17,525 bases of DNA from Candidatus Mediterraneibacter gallistercoris (GTDB taxonomy: Bacteria; Bacillota_A; Clostridia; Lachnospirales; Lachnospiraceae): contig DWWI01000054.1 of NCBI GenBank assembly GCA_019119745.1, positions 1 to 17,525 on the forward strand, read 5' to 3'. The stretch's first letter is position 1. The number at the start of each line of letters is the position of its first letter. Below the pieces are notes generated by a model. That model was not told where the DNA came from and searched no databases. It worked only from the letters and a program-made list of their open reading frames with translations. A program made the position numbers and the translations under genes. This document shows positions 1 through 8,279 of this stretch, piece after piece.

Positions 1-113
1 GAACCGGCATTGACGATCAGTCCGATCCCGCCGTCATGCATACTGTTTAAAAGCTCGTCTCTGTCCGCGTCAAACTGCCCGTCATCATAGTGGGCATGTG
101 TGTCAATTATCAT
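1..113 (-). CDS. TatD-family metal-dependent DNase, N-terminal fragment
   Basis: Reading from 113 down to the window edge gives a 37-residue N-terminus beginning MIIDTHAHYDDGQFDADRD and continuing to GLIVNAG. The opening I-D-T-H-A-H is the metal-binding HxH motif at the end of strand 1 of the TatD/YabD amidohydrolase-fold family, and the following L-I-V-N-A-G is also family-typical. These enzymes are cytoplasmic Mg/Mn-dependent 3'-5' exonucleases of about 255 residues, so roughly 85 percent lies outside the window. The ATG sits inside the last codons of the GH3 gene (ATGATAATTGA overlap, 11 nt) and has an AAAGGAG ribosome binding site inside that gene, so the two genes are probably translationally coupled. 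The family call is firm from the motif; which paralogue it is cannot be seen. Confidence 0.85.
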   Translation of the reverse strand, partial: MIIDTHAHYDDGQFDADRDELLNSMHDGGIGLIVNAG

Positions 114-1443
114 TCTCTGCTCCTTTCATCGAGGCCTTCACTTCCAGAATCCTGCATACAGATTCGTCAATCCGCTCCTCCGTCACAGTTCCGTTTTCCA
201 CAGCGCTCAATACACCATTATATGCGCTCTGAAAGTCCTCCGGCATCAGCAGCATATCCGCGCCGGCGTTCAGGGCAGCTACTGCCGCCTCGGATGAACT
301 GTACTGAGCTGTAATCGCTCCCATATTGAGCGCATCCGTGATCACCATACCGTCAAATCCCATTTTTTCTCTTAATATGTCCGTGATCATCGTTTTTGAT
401 AACGTTGCCGGTGTATTATCTCCCGTGACATTCGGACAGGAAATATGGCTGACCATGATCACCTGTATTCCATTGTCAATTCCGTCCTGAAACGGGACAA
501 ACGCTCCCTTCTCCAGTTCCTCAAGAGTATCGTCCACATATGCGTATCCCTCATGAGAGTCAGCCGTAGTTCCCCCATGTCCGGGAAAATGTTTGTACAT
601 TCCGATAATCCCCTGTCCGTTCAGCCCTTTCAGTTCCGAGGCAGCCATCTTCGCCACAAGCTCCGGATCTGAGCCGAAAGAGCGATACTTCACCACCTGA
701 TTTTCCGGATTCGTCAGCACATCGGTATCCGGCGCAGCGTCCATATTGAATCCCAGATCTCTCAGATACGCTCCGATCGTACTCCCGATTTCGTATGCTT
801 CCTGCGTATCGCCTCTGCTTCCTACATCACTCATATTTCCGATCTTCTCTACGCCGAATGCGGCATTGCTTCCCACACGGGCAACCTGTCCGCCTTCTTC
901 ATCAACTGACAGGAACACAGGAAATCCCATGCGTTCCTCTGCATACTGCTGTGTGTTGGAAAGCATCTTCCGTGTCTGGTCCGGATTCTGCAGATTCTGT
1001 GAGAAATAGATCACGCCTCCTACCGGATAAGTGTCAAAAGCATTCTGTGTAGCCGCTCCGGCCTGAACCGCTGTCCCCACTCCGGTCAGCGCCTCCGGGG
1101 TGACCATAAAAAGCTGACACACTTTCTCTTCCAATGTCATGGAATCCATGATCTCTTTAATTTCTGCGTCCGTACCGTCATCCGACTGTCCGCCGTTTTC
1201 ATCTGCCTGCGCGCCCGCCTCAGTATCAGCCCGGCCGTTTCCGGCAGTTTCCTGAACCGGAGACTGCTGACCATTGTCCGGATTTTGATTTTTATCTTTG
1301 CTGTCCATTTCTCCGAAGATCATCCATATTGCAATCGCAACAGCAGCGATGATCACCAGAACCGCGGCGACACTTCCAATGATATATTTCCCGTTACCGG
1401 TACCGGTGCTTTTCTTCCGTCGTCCATTCTTATTTGTACTCAT
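103..1443 (-). CDS. Membrane-anchored GH3 beta-N-acetylhexosaminidase-like protein (NagZ type)
   Basis: A 446-residue protein. Residues 1-19 are basic, 20-43 form one hydrophobic helix (uncleaved anchor, no lipobox), 45-95 are a Gly/Asp/Gln-rich linker, and 96-440 are a GH3 TIM barrel. Visible motifs: VDEEGGQVARVG (about 180-191), KHFPGHGGTTADSH (284-297) with the Asp-x-His pair that NagZ enzymes use as acid/base, and VITDALNMGAI with D370 as likely nucleophile. The family removes GlcNAc from peptidoglycan fragments; here the domain would face outside the membrane. The start has a GAGGG site about 9 nt upstream. There is no C-terminal GH3 beta-sandwich, as usual for NagZ. Substrate is inferred from the motif; other small beta-hexosaminides are possible. 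Confidence 0.9.
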   Translation of the reverse strand: MSTNKNGRRKKSTGTGNGKYIIGSVAAVLVIIAAVAIAIWMIFGEMDSKDKNQNPDNGQQSPVQETAGNGRADTEAGAQADENGGQSDDGTDAEIKEIMDSMTLEEKVCQLFMVTPEALTGVGTAVQAGAATQNAFDTYPVGGVIYFSQNLQNPDQTRKMLSNTQQYAEERMGFPVFLSVDEEGGQVARVGSNAAFGVEKIGNMSDVGSRGDTQEAYEIGSTIGAYLRDLGFNMDAAPDTDVLTNPENQVVKYRSFGSDPELVAKMAASELKGLNGQGIIGMYKHFPGHGGTTADSHEGYAYVDDTLEELEKGAFVPFQDGIDNGIQVIMVSHISCPNVTGDNTPATLSKTMITDILREKMGFDGMVITDALNMGAITAQYSSSEAAVAALNAGADMLLMPEDFQSAYNGVLSAVENGTVTEERIDESVCRILEVKASMKGAENDN

Positions 1444-1521
1444 CTAATTTTCCCTCATTCTTCACTATCTGTTTCCCCTGCACATGTACCGGCTCTCCCC
1501 TCCGGCACCGCAGCCTCATAA

Positions 1522-1530
1522 ATTATATCA
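1522..1530 (-). promoter_or_regulatory. Extended -10 promoter for the GH3-tatD transcript
   Basis: On the minus strand the sequence reads TGATATAAT, an exact TGnTATAAT extended -10, about 80 nt before the GH3 start. No good -35 is seen, which fits an extended -10 promoter. The rest of the purC/GH3 divergent gap (1444-1692) is AT-rich with no hairpin or riboswitch-like fold that I can identify. Confidence 0.45.
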
Positions 1531-1692
1531 TACTTTCCCCTGGCACGCCGCATTTTTACTTATAACTTATAATCAATACATATAATGAATAAAACACTTG
1601 TATTTTTTCCTCTTTTTGTCTACTCTAATATATAGAATTCTCTTCTTCTGTCATAAGAGGATACTAAATTATGAATAGACGAGGTATGTAAA

Positions 1693-2556
1693 ATGAAGCC
1701 AATCAAAGAAGGTAAAGTACGCGAAATCTACGACAACGGCGACAGCCTGATCCTTGTAGCTACCGACAGGATCAGCTGCTTTGATGTGATTCTGAAAAAT
1801 ACGATCACAAAGAAAGGAACAGTTCTCACACAGATGTCCAAATTCTGGTTCGAGATGACGCAGGATATCCTGCCGAACCACATGATCACAACAGATGTAA
1901 ATGAAATGCCGGAGTTCTTCCGCCAGCCGCAGTTTGACGGCAACAGCATGATGTGCAGAAAACTTCAGATGCTCCCGGTTGAGTGCATTGTCCGCGGATA
2001 CATAACAGGAAGCGGCTGGGCAAGTTATCAGAAAGACGGCACTGTCTGCGGAATCAAGCTTCCGGAAGGCCTGAAAGAATCTGACAAACTGCCGGAACCG
2101 ATCTATACTCCTTCCACAAAAGCAGAGATCGGCGACCACGACGAGAACATTTCATATGAGCAGAGCATCGAGCATCTTGAGAAAGCATTTCCGGGCAAGG
2201 GAGAAGAGTATGCGTCCAGGCTGCGCGACTATACGATCGCTCTCTACAAAAAATGTGCAGACTACGCGCTGAGCCGCGGCATTATCATCGCAGATACAAA
2301 GTTTGAATTCGGACTGGACGAAGAAGGAAATATCGTACTGGGTGATGAGATGCTGACACCGGACAGCTCACGTTTCTGGCCTGCTGACGGCTACGAGCCG
2401 GGACACTCCCAGCCGTCCTTTGACAAGCAGTTCGCACGCGACTGGCTGAAAGCCAATCCGGACAACGACTGGACTCTTCCGGATGATATTGTTGAAAAGA
2501 CGATTGATAAATATCTCCAGAGCTATGAAATGCTGACAGGAAAGAAATTACAGTAA
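1693..2556 (+). CDS. purC: Phosphoribosylaminoimidazole-succinocarboxamide synthase (SAICAR synthetase)
   Basis: A 287-residue cytoplasmic enzyme that joins L-aspartate to CAIR using ATP, making SAICAR in de novo purine synthesis. Family signatures are clear: K-E-G-K-V-R-E-I-Y at the N-terminus (nucleotide-binding strand), LPVECIVRGYITGSGW near 95-110, and IIADTKFEFG plus DEMLTPDSSRFW near 196-225, which bind Mg-ATP and CAIR. The length matches the longer bacterial/yeast-like form (about 290) rather than the roughly 240-residue form. ATG follows a GAGG site at 1681-1684. It stands alone here, outside a pur operon, and is followed by its own terminator. No purine riboswitch aptamer was recognised upstream. 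Confidence 0.97.
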   Translation: MKPIKEGKVREIYDNGDSLILVATDRISCFDVILKNTITKKGTVLTQMSKFWFEMTQDILPNHMITTDVNEMPEFFRQPQFDGNSMMCRKLQMLPVECIVRGYITGSGWASYQKDGTVCGIKLPEGLKESDKLPEPIYTPSTKAEIGDHDENISYEQSIEHLEKAFPGKGEEYASRLRDYTIALYKKCADYALSRGIIIADTKFEFGLDEEGNIVLGDEMLTPDSSRFWPADGYEPGHSQPSFDKQFARDWLKANPDNDWTLPDDIVEKTIDKYLQSYEMLTGKKLQ

Positions 2557-2572
2557 AGACATACAAAAGCGG

Positions 2573-2621
2573 AGCGGCTGTGCATCATTACACATGAGGA
2601 TGGATGTACAGCCGTTATTTT
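2573..2621 (+). terminator. Rho-independent terminator after purC
   Basis: A 12-bp stem with one G-U wobble, CGGCTGTGCATC at 2575-2586 pairing with GATGTACAGCCG at 2603-2614, can be extended by two pairs and is followed by TTATTTT. It begins 16 nt after the purC stop. The next gene starts at 2636, leaving only 14 nt for its ribosome binding site, so the channel gene is either expressed by read-through or from a promoter inside purC. Confidence 0.7.
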
Positions 2622-2635
2622 AAGGGGGGATTATT

Positions 2636-3850
2636 TTGCCGGACAGAAGAAAAAGAGAACACATCCGTTACCGTATTTTTGAAATCCTCGAGGTGCGGAC
2701 CGGAACCGTCAGCTATGCCGCCCGTATTTATGACTGTATATATCTTATCACCATCATCATCAATCTGGCTGCAAGCATCATGCATACGTACGAATCGTAC
2801 CGGCTGAAATACGGAGATCTTCTGCTCCTTATTGAGAATATTACGGTTGCGCTGTTCTGCGTCGATTATATACTGCGGCTGTGCACGGCAAAATACATGT
2901 ATCCGGAATCAAAAGGGCCGGGAGCCGCAAGGAAATATATTTTTTCCTTTACAGGGATCATAGACATGCTCTCTTTCCTGCCTTATTATCTGCCGGTGTT
3001 TTTCCCTTCGGGGGCAGTCGCGTTCCGCCTGCTGAGAGTCATGCGGATATTCCGTCTGTTCCGGATCAATGCCTATTACAATTCTTTCCGGCTCATAACA
3101 GAAGTATTGAACAGCAAAAGGCAGCAGCTCTTTTCTTCAGTATTTACGATTCTCATTCTCATGCTCGCCTCCAGCCTGTGCATGTACAGCCTGGAACACG
3201 AGGCACAGCCGGAAGTATTCACCAATGCATTCTCCGGAATCTGGTGGGCGGCGTCCACACTGCTGACTGTCGGATACGGAGATATTTATCCGATTACCAC
3301 GCTGGGAAAACTGTTTGGTATCTTCATTACATTTCTCGGCGTAGGCATGGTGGCAATCCCGACCGGTATCATTTCCGCCGGATTCGTGGATCAGTATTCG
3401 CGGATCAAACGGATGAGCGAGTACGGTCAGGAAACCGATGTACACTTTATCAAAATCCACCTGACCGCCCGCGATCCATGGGTGAAAAAGAGTATAGCCC
3501 AGCTCCATCTGCCCGAGCGGGTTATCGTCGCTGTCGTACTGCGCAATCACCGCGCGCTTGTACCAAGGGGGAACCTTGTTCTGCGTGTAGACGACATAAT
3601 GGTACTGGCAGCTGAATCTTTCCAGGATAAGGAGCATATCCGGCTCAAAGAAATCATCCTGCAGAAGAACAACCCATGGACCGGACAGCGTATCCGTGAT
3701 CTGGATATCTCCAGACATTCGGTTATCGTACTCGTGAAACGGAAGGAAAAGGTCATGATTCCAAACGGAAACCTGATACTGCGAGAAGGAGATATGGTGA
3801 TACTGTACTCTGAAATGCGGATCGCAAATGTGACAGAAATAGAAATTTAA
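2636..3850 (+). CDS. Voltage-gated K+ channel-like protein with two C-terminal TrkA-C domains
   Basis: A 404-residue protein read from a TTG start that lies just after a strong AAGGGGGGA site (2622-2630). S1 is about 30-49, S2 60-83 and S3 102-122. S4 carries Arg every third position (R131, R134, R137, R141, R144). The pore loop has the K+ selectivity filter TVGYGD at 211-216, followed by S6 at about 221-250. The cytoplasmic tail (about 265-404) holds two similar TrkA-C/RCK-C repeats, ending in VPRGNLVLRVDDIMVLAAE and IPNGNLILREGDMVILYSE. No Rossmann-type TrkA-N domain is present between pore and tail. Role inferred: inner-membrane K+ conductance gated by voltage or by a ligand of the TrkA-C domains. 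The gene is convergent with the DUF6171 gene. Confidence 0.9.
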   Translation: MPDRRKREHIRYRIFEILEVRTGTVSYAARIYDCIYLITIIINLAASIMHTYESYRLKYGDLLLLIENITVALFCVDYILRLCTAKYMYPESKGPGAARKYIFSFTGIIDMLSFLPYYLPVFFPSGAVAFRLLRVMRIFRLFRINAYYNSFRLITEVLNSKRQQLFSSVFTILILMLASSLCMYSLEHEAQPEVFTNAFSGIWWAASTLLTVGYGDIYPITTLGKLFGIFITFLGVGMVAIPTGIISAGFVDQYSRIKRMSEYGQETDVHFIKIHLTARDPWVKKSIAQLHLPERVIVAVVLRNHRALVPRGNLVLRVDDIMVLAAESFQDKEHIRLKEIILQKNNPWTGQRIRDLDISRHSVIVLVKRKEKVMIPNGNLILREGDMVILYSEMRIANVTEIEI

Positions 3851-3858
3851 ACCAGACC

Positions 3859-3890
3859 GGGGCGTAGTAAAATTGAATTTACTACGCCCC
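3859..3890. terminator. Bidirectional hairpin between convergent genes
   Basis: A perfect 13-bp stem, GGGGCGTAGTAAA pairing with TTTACTACGCCCC around a 6-nt loop, lies between the channel stop (3850) and the DUF6171 stop (3896). Neither side has a strong uninterrupted U tract (the minus-strand side has GGTTTAAATTT a few bases away), so it may act as a weak terminator in both directions or as a 3'-end stabiliser. Confidence 0.6.
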
Positions 3891-3895
3891 ATGCT

Positions 3896-4156
3896 CTACC
3901 ATCGTTTTTCTGTTCCCGGACAATGCCGTACAGCCATCGCCGCCCGCATCTCTACGAAACAACCGCATATTCTGCACATACCTTTAAAAAGATGCTCACA
4001 CTTTCTACATTCCGACAGTCTGCGTTCATATTCTTCATCAGACACTTTATCATCCTCGGAAATATTTGCAATATATGCATACATATTTTGAAAATATTCC
4101 GCCTCAGAAGTATCCCTCAGAAGACATTTCCTGCATATCCGCTGTGTTTCTGCCAT
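3896..4156 (-). CDS. Small cysteine-rich DUF6171-like protein
   Basis: An 86-residue soluble protein with no signal or membrane segment. It has two Cys groups, CRKC near residues 8-11 and CRKC...CRICGC near 51-67, followed by a MRAAMAVRHCP tail with a final Cys. This pattern of CxxC pairs suggests a small metal-binding (zinc-ribbon-like) fold and resembles the DUF6171 family of Firmicutes as I know it; the function of that family is unknown. The gene starts 3 nt after the GH51 stop with no good Shine-Dalgarno of its own, so it is probably translated by coupling as the last gene of the arabinan operon. Whether it has anything to do with arabinose use cannot be told; it could be a passenger. 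Confidence 0.7.
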   Translation of the reverse strand: MAETQRICRKCLLRDTSEAEYFQNMYAYIANISEDDKVSDEEYERRLSECRKCEHLFKGMCRICGCFVEMRAAMAVRHCPGTEKRW

Positions 4157-4159
4157 TTC

Positions 4160-5662
4160 TTATCTCAGCTCCAGATGAAGAACGCTGCACGCCGGAATCG
4201 TAAACTTCACTCCGCTCTCCGTTATCTGTGTTCCGTCAAACTTCTTCACATAAACATGTTCCGGATCTTCAAAAGTATTCATGGCATGCATCTCATCTGT
4301 CACAATCTCGCCCCTAACTTCTTTTACGCTTCTGTCCACAATAAACGTATCAATATCATAACTCTCTTCAATAGAAAGATTTGTCATAGTCAGATGCAGT
4401 ACTCCCTCTTCATCCACAGAAACAGATTCTGTCAAATTCGGCACCTTCCATTCCTCTTCAGCTCCGATAACCTCTGTCTCGATACTGCTCTCTACAAGAG
4501 ACGCATCCTGATGGTATTTATACATATCAAATACATGGTAAGTCGGTGTCTTGATCATCTTCTCTCCCTCTGTCAGGATCACTGCCTGAAGTACGTTCAC
4601 GATCTGTGCCAGATTCGCCATCCTGACCCGGTCGCTGTGTTTGTTGAAAATGTTAAGAGTGATTCCGGCAACCAGGGCATCCCTCATGGTATTCTGCTGA
4701 TACAGAAATCCCGGATTTGTTCCAGGCTCGCAGGTAAACCACGTGCCCCATTCATCCACTATCATGCCAATCTTCTTTTCCGGATCAAATTCATCCATAA
4801 TCTTGCCGTGACGGCAGATCAGCTCTTCCATGAACAAAGCTTTATTTAATGTCTTATACCATACTTTTTCATCAAAATCTGTAGCGCTTCCCTTGATCTC
4901 CCAGCCTTCCGGATGCACATAATAATGGAGAGAAAGTCCGTCCATAAATCCGTGCTGCGCCGGAATAGAATGTCTAAAGCATGTAGACAAAACATCCCTT
5001 GTCCATTCATAATCATCCACGTTGGCTCCGCAGCAGATCTTCTGAATATGGTGATCCGTTTTATAATCACGGACATAGGTCTGATATCTGCGGTATTCAT
5101 TTGCATAAAAATCCGGGTTCATATTTCCTCCGCATCCCCAGTTTTCATTTCCCACACCGAAGAAATCAACTTTCCACGGTTCTTTCTGACCGTTTTTTTC
5201 CCTCAGTTCAGCCATCGGGGATACCCCTTCAAACGTCATATATTCCACCCACTCGGACATTTCCTGTACAGTGCCGCTTCCCAGATTTCCATTGATATAT
5301 GTCTCACAGCCCAGCTGCCGGCACAGTTCAAAAAACTCATGGGTACCAAAACTGTTGTCCTCCACAACACCGCCCCAGTGTGTATTGACAATCTTTTTCC
5401 GGTTTTCTTTGGGACCGATTCCATCTTTCCAATGGTATTCATCTGCAAAGCATCCTCCCGGCCAGCGCAGCACCGGAACCCGGATCTCTTTCAAAGCCTC
5501 TACCACATCTGTACGCATGCCGTTTACATTTTCAATGGATGAGTTTTCACCTACATAGATTCCCTCATAGATACATCTTCCGAGATGTTCCGAAAAATGT
5601 CCGTATATCTCCTTATTAATCCTGCTCAGTTTTCTGTTTGGATTGATTATCATTCTTGCCAT
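4160..5662 (-). CDS. abfA: Intracellular GH51 alpha-L-arabinofuranosidase
   Basis: A 500-residue cytoplasmic enzyme that removes terminal alpha-L-arabinofuranose from arabinan and arabinoxylan oligosaccharides. The (beta/alpha)8 barrel shows [11 protein letters not shown] at 64-74, the acid/base Glu173 in GNENWG and the nucleophile Glu304 in VDEWGTW, the same spacing as in characterised Bacillus/Geobacillus AbfA enzymes; a beta-sandwich follows to the C-terminus. An in-frame ATG exists further upstream at 5773, but the ATG at 5662 is chosen because it is preceded by AGGAGG with 9 nt spacing and because family homology begins there (MARMIINPN). There is no signal peptide, so it acts on imported oligosaccharides. 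It lies 83 nt after the GH43 lipoprotein gene and is followed at once by the DUF6171 gene. Confidence 0.95.
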   Translation of the reverse strand: MARMIINPNRKLSRINKEIYGHFSEHLGRCIYEGIYVGENSSIENVNGMRTDVVEALKEIRVPVLRWPGGCFADEYHWKDGIGPKENRKKIVNTHWGGVVEDNSFGTHEFFELCRQLGCETYINGNLGSGTVQEMSEWVEYMTFEGVSPMAELREKNGQKEPWKVDFFGVGNENWGCGGNMNPDFYANEYRRYQTYVRDYKTDHHIQKICCGANVDDYEWTRDVLSTCFRHSIPAQHGFMDGLSLHYYVHPEGWEIKGSATDFDEKVWYKTLNKALFMEELICRHGKIMDEFDPEKKIGMIVDEWGTWFTCEPGTNPGFLYQQNTMRDALVAGITLNIFNKHSDRVRMANLAQIVNVLQAVILTEGEKMIKTPTYHVFDMYKYHQDASLVESSIETEVIGAEEEWKVPNLTESVSVDEEGVLHLTMTNLSIEESYDIDTFIVDRSVKEVRGEIVTDEMHAMNTFEDPEHVYVKKFDGTQITESGVKFTIPACSVLHLELR

Positions 5663-5710
5663 TATCAGCTTCCTCCTAGTTTTTACATTCTGCGTAGTCA
5701 TTTTCCGTAT

Positions 5711-5737
5711 GGGGGGAAGCCCGATATCTTCCGCCCC
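5711..5737 (-). other. Intercistronic hairpin between GH43 lipoprotein and GH51 genes
   Basis: On the minus strand GGGG-C-GGAAG pairs with CTTCC-CCCC around a short loop (one bulged C). It is not followed by a U run, so it is more likely an RNA-stability or processing element than a terminator. It sits just after the lipoprotein stop and ahead of the GH51 ribosome binding site. Confidence 0.4.
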
Positions 5738-5745
5738 GCTATAAA

Positions 5746-7200
5746 TCATATTGCATTCAAACCGCTTCCCCATATGGAAACGCCTGTCTCACTGCACAGT
5801 GCGGTAAAGGTCATAACATATTTCTTCCCGTCCTCATCCCACTGCTTTAAGAAGACTCCTTTGTAAGTATTCCCGTCTATCGTCAGCTCCGCCCCATAAT
5901 CGCCGGTAAGTTTCCAGGTACCTTCTGCAGCTCCGCTGATATCTCCGTTTTTATTCAATTCAATCTCTTTCGATGTTTTCATTTCCGCAGAAATATCCCG
6001 TCCGTGATTGATCAGCTTATACGTGCCGGCAACTGATTCTTTATTGCAGGGTTCTACTGTTTCTTCCGCATACCGGTATGGCGCAATGACAGGCCATCCA
6101 TCCTCATTAAAGAACATCTGATGCACCCTGACCTGATGCTCTTCACCGCTGTTCTCAAACCTGGTGTGGTAGATGATAAAATATTTATCGGTCTCCTCCT
6201 GGTACAGGCATGAATTATGTCCCGGAGAAAGGTAGCCTCTCCTGTCTTCTCCTTCCTCGCCTTCTTTCCACTCAAACTTGTATCCGCCCATCAGCTTTGT
6301 CCCATACTGTTCGGCAGTCACATCACTGAACGAAGAGCCCGACGGTCCTTTGCAGTCAGTCATCTCCTGTCCCATCGAGTCTACATACGGCCCGTCCGGA
6401 TTTTCCGAACGGCACACCCGGATGTTATATCCCCCGTCCGAATCCAGCCCGCCGAAAGACAAAAACATGTAGTAGTAACCTGTGTCTTCATTGTAGATCA
6501 CATACGGAGCCTCTATTCTCAGATGATTGCCTCCCAGCAGTTTTTCTCCGTAACCGCTCTCCAGAGGAAGTCCGGTCTCAGGATTCATCTCCTTAATGAA
6601 AATACCTCCGGAGTAAGAGCCATAGATCATCCACAGTCTCCCCTGCGCATCATAAAACGTATTGGGATCCACTGTATTAGGATCTGATGCTGCCTGATAG
6701 AGATTGCCGTCTTCATCATCCTGCCCCGCATCCATTCCAGATTTCAGCATCAATCCTTCATTTTCATACGGACCGGATACGCTGTCCGAAACCGCCGTCC
6801 CCAGACAGGACACCGGCGTATCTCCCTGACAGTTACAGTAATACAGATGATATTTTCCATCATTCAGCTTAACTACGTCAGGCGCCCAGAATGTGTTGCT
6901 GTGTGACCACTCAAAAGCGTCTTTCATTACAGAATACACATCAGGAATGATCTCATTATCATCTTTCACTCCCTGGTTTACATAAGACCAGTTCATCAGA
7001 TCATCTGTTTTTGCCACAGCCAAATGTGATCCGAAAATGTAATAACTCCCGTCATCTCCCTGAACGATAGAGGGATCGTGAACAGACACTTCCGAAAATT
7101 CTTTTTCCACTGGCGTGTCTGCTTTTAATTTCTCCTGTTTTCCACATGCCGATGTTCCCAGACACAGGAGCGCCAGCATGCATACCAATAACCTCTTCAA
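5746..7200 (-). CDS. Secreted GH43 endo-arabinanase-like lipoprotein
   Basis: A 484-residue protein starting with TTG, 4-5 nt after AGGAGGT. Residues 1-18 are a signal peptide ending in GTSAC, so Cys19 is the likely lipidated residue; this is the only clearly exported hydrolase in the locus. A GH43 five-bladed propeller follows with candidate catalytic residues D42 (base, in HDPSI), D178 (in TVDPNTF) and E230 (acid, in RIEAPYVIY), and a conserved His328 in SPGHNS that binds Ca in related arabinanases. Residues about 385-484 form the C-terminal beta domain seen in AbnB-type arabinanases. Inferred role: cutting alpha-1,5-arabinan at the cell surface into importable oligosaccharides. The exact subfamily, and endo versus exo action, are inferred. 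Confidence 0.9.
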   Translation of the reverse strand: MKRLLVCMLALLCLGTSACGKQEKLKADTPVEKEFSEVSVHDPSIVQGDDGSYYIFGSHLAVAKTDDLMNWSYVNQGVKDDNEIIPDVYSVMKDAFEWSHSNTFWAPDVVKLNDGKYHLYYCNCQGDTPVSCLGTAVSDSVSGPYENEGLMLKSGMDAGQDDEDGNLYQAASDPNTVDPNTFYDAQGRLWMIYGSYSGGIFIKEMNPETGLPLESGYGEKLLGGNHLRIEAPYVIYNEDTGYYYMFLSFGGLDSDGGYNIRVCRSENPDGPYVDSMGQEMTDCKGPSGSSFSDVTAEQYGTKLMGGYKFEWKEGEEGEDRRGYLSPGHNSCLYQEETDKYFIIYHTRFENSGEEHQVRVHQMFFNEDGWPVIAPYRYAEETVEPCNKESVAGTYKLINHGRDISAEMKTSKEIELNKNGDISGAAEGTWKLTGDYGAELTIDGNTYKGVFLKQWDEDGKKYVMTFTALCSETGVSIWGSGLNAI

Positions 7201-7230
7201 TTTTACCTCCTTTTCGCATCATATACATAC

Positions 7231-7275
7231 AAAAAGCGGCCCAGATACATGGTTTTCCACTGTTTTCTGAGCCGC
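7231..7275 (-). terminator. Rho-independent terminator between regulator and GH43 lipoprotein genes
   Basis: On the minus strand GCGGCTCAGA pairs with TCTGGGCCGC (10 bp with one U-G wobble) around a 20-nt loop and is followed by TTTTTG. It begins 35 nt after the regulator stop and ends only about 30 nt before the next start, which has its ribosome binding site there. Downstream expression must therefore come by read-through, or from a promoter overlapping the end of the regulator gene with this hairpin in its leader. Confidence 0.75.
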
Positions 7276-7309
7276 CGTATTCACTTGTTGATATATCTTA
7301 CTCTTATTT

Positions 7310-8230
7310 TTACATCGGACTGTACGCAATCCTGACTTTGATATCCTGATTATAATTTCCGAATCCGCTGCCGAAGATCGTCAGACCTCCCACATTCTTT
7401 GCATCTTCCTCGATCTGGAATTTAACCCGGATCGAGCTCTTATAATCAAGATTAAACTGTCTTATGTTCACATCCGATATCTTCAGTCCGTCCACAAAGG
7501 TTCCTTTTTTATTTATGACGATCATCTTAAGAAGACCGTACTGATTCCAGTTCGGGAACCACCAGTCCGGCGTGAAGATTCCCTGTACATCTCCGTAATC
7601 TCCCGGGCTTGTCCACGTTCCGATCTTCACGTCATTCAGGAAAAATGAAATATCCGAGGGCCAGTCATTATTGATTCCCGGAGCTTCCGAGCTGAGTTCC
7701 AGAGAAAGTGTGATCTGATCTATCTTCGTCGCACTCGGAAGCAGATTTGGGACAAGGTACTCAATATACCCCTTGGTAAACCACAGAATCTGCGCTTTAA
7801 TCCTGTCCGGATGTGCAAAATATCTCGGGTCATCCACTTCTCCTATCAGCGCCTGATCCGTCGCCAGTCCGCAGGTCGGATATACCTCGTAATTTGAATA
7901 ATGACCGACTTTCACTTCCGTATTGTAAATGTTATTCTCATCTTCAGTCTCATCGCTGTCAATCTCAAACAGGATCTTATCCACCGCTACCCGGCAAAGC
8001 TTTTGGTTTCCATGACCGCCACGTTCCGCCAGCACCTGAATAATGCCGCTCTCCTCCAGCTTCTTGATATGACTGGTGAGTGCACCGTTGGTGATGCCAA
8101 GCGCAGAGGCAAGTTCATTCATATTCATCTCACGGTTCTCCAGGAGCAGTTTCACAATATTGATCCTCAGCTCGGATCCCAGCGCCTTAAACACCGGAAG
8201 CCCTTCATCCAAATTTTTTATGTGTAACAT
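7310..8230 (-). CDS. ArsR-like winged-helix regulator with beta-rich C-terminal sensor domain
   Basis: A 306-residue soluble protein. Residues about 8-90 are an ArsR-type winged helix: FKALGSELRINIVKLLL, then the HTH MNELASALGITNGALTSHIKKLEESGII, then a basic wing RGGHGNQKLCRV. The metal-site motif of classical ArsR/SmtB proteins (ELCVCD on helix 3) is absent. Residues 91-105 are an acidic linker. Residues about 106-306 are rich in beta strands and Trp/Tyr/Gly (WFTKGYIEY, DWWFPNWNQYG), looking like a carbohydrate-binding or jelly-roll fold. Its place between arabinanase genes suggests that it senses an arabino-oligosaccharide or arabinose and controls the locus. I do not recognise a characterised homologue; it is not AraR (GntR/LacI type). 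A palindrome in its own promoter is a likely operator. The start codon has a weak TAGGA site. Confidence 0.8.
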   Translation of the reverse strand: MLHIKNLDEGLPVFKALGSELRINIVKLLLENREMNMNELASALGITNGALTSHIKKLEESGIIQVLAERGGHGNQKLCRVAVDKILFEIDSDETEDENNIYNTEVKVGHYSNYEVYPTCGLATDQALIGEVDDPRYFAHPDRIKAQILWFTKGYIEYLVPNLLPSATKIDQITLSLELSSEAPGINNDWPSDISFFLNDVKIGTWTSPGDYGDVQGIFTPDWWFPNWNQYGLLKMIVINKKGTFVDGLKISDVNIRQFNLDYKSSIRVKFQIEEDAKNVGGLTIFGSGFGNYNQDIKVRIAYSPM

Positions 8231-8263
8231 TGCTTTTTCCTACTTTCCAGATAACCTTAATAT

Positions 8264-8279
8264 TTTAGATTTATCTAAA
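8264..8279. promoter_or_regulatory. Candidate operator: perfect 7-2-7 palindrome
   Basis: TTTAGATTTATCTAAA is a perfect inverted repeat (TTTAGAT-TT-ATCTAAA). It lies 4 nt downstream of the candidate -10 of the regulator promoter, covering the expected transcription start, the position expected for autorepression. It also overlaps the stop codon of the upstream GH43 gene. Related sequences occur at 13015-13030, 13109-13124, 14207-14222 and 17334-17349, all upstream of genes of the same locus. Confidence 0.55.

Noticed and set aside
1560..1692. Purine riboswitch or PurR box upstream of purC
   Set aside because: I could not form the three-helix aptamer or find the conserved loop sequences; only AT-rich promoter-like DNA is present.
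3137..3892. 251-codon minus-strand ORF under the K+ channel gene
   Set aside because: It is antisense to a clear channel gene with TVGYGD and S4 motifs, and its translation has no recognisable domain.
3923..4849. 308-codon plus-strand ORF opposite the DUF6171 and GH51 genes
   Set aside because: It is an antisense shadow of strongly supported minus-strand genes and its translation shows no family motif.
5663..5773. N-terminal extension of GH51 to an upstream ATG
   Set aside because: The ATG at 5662 has an AGGAGG site at good spacing and family homology begins there; the extension lies in an intercistronic hairpin region.
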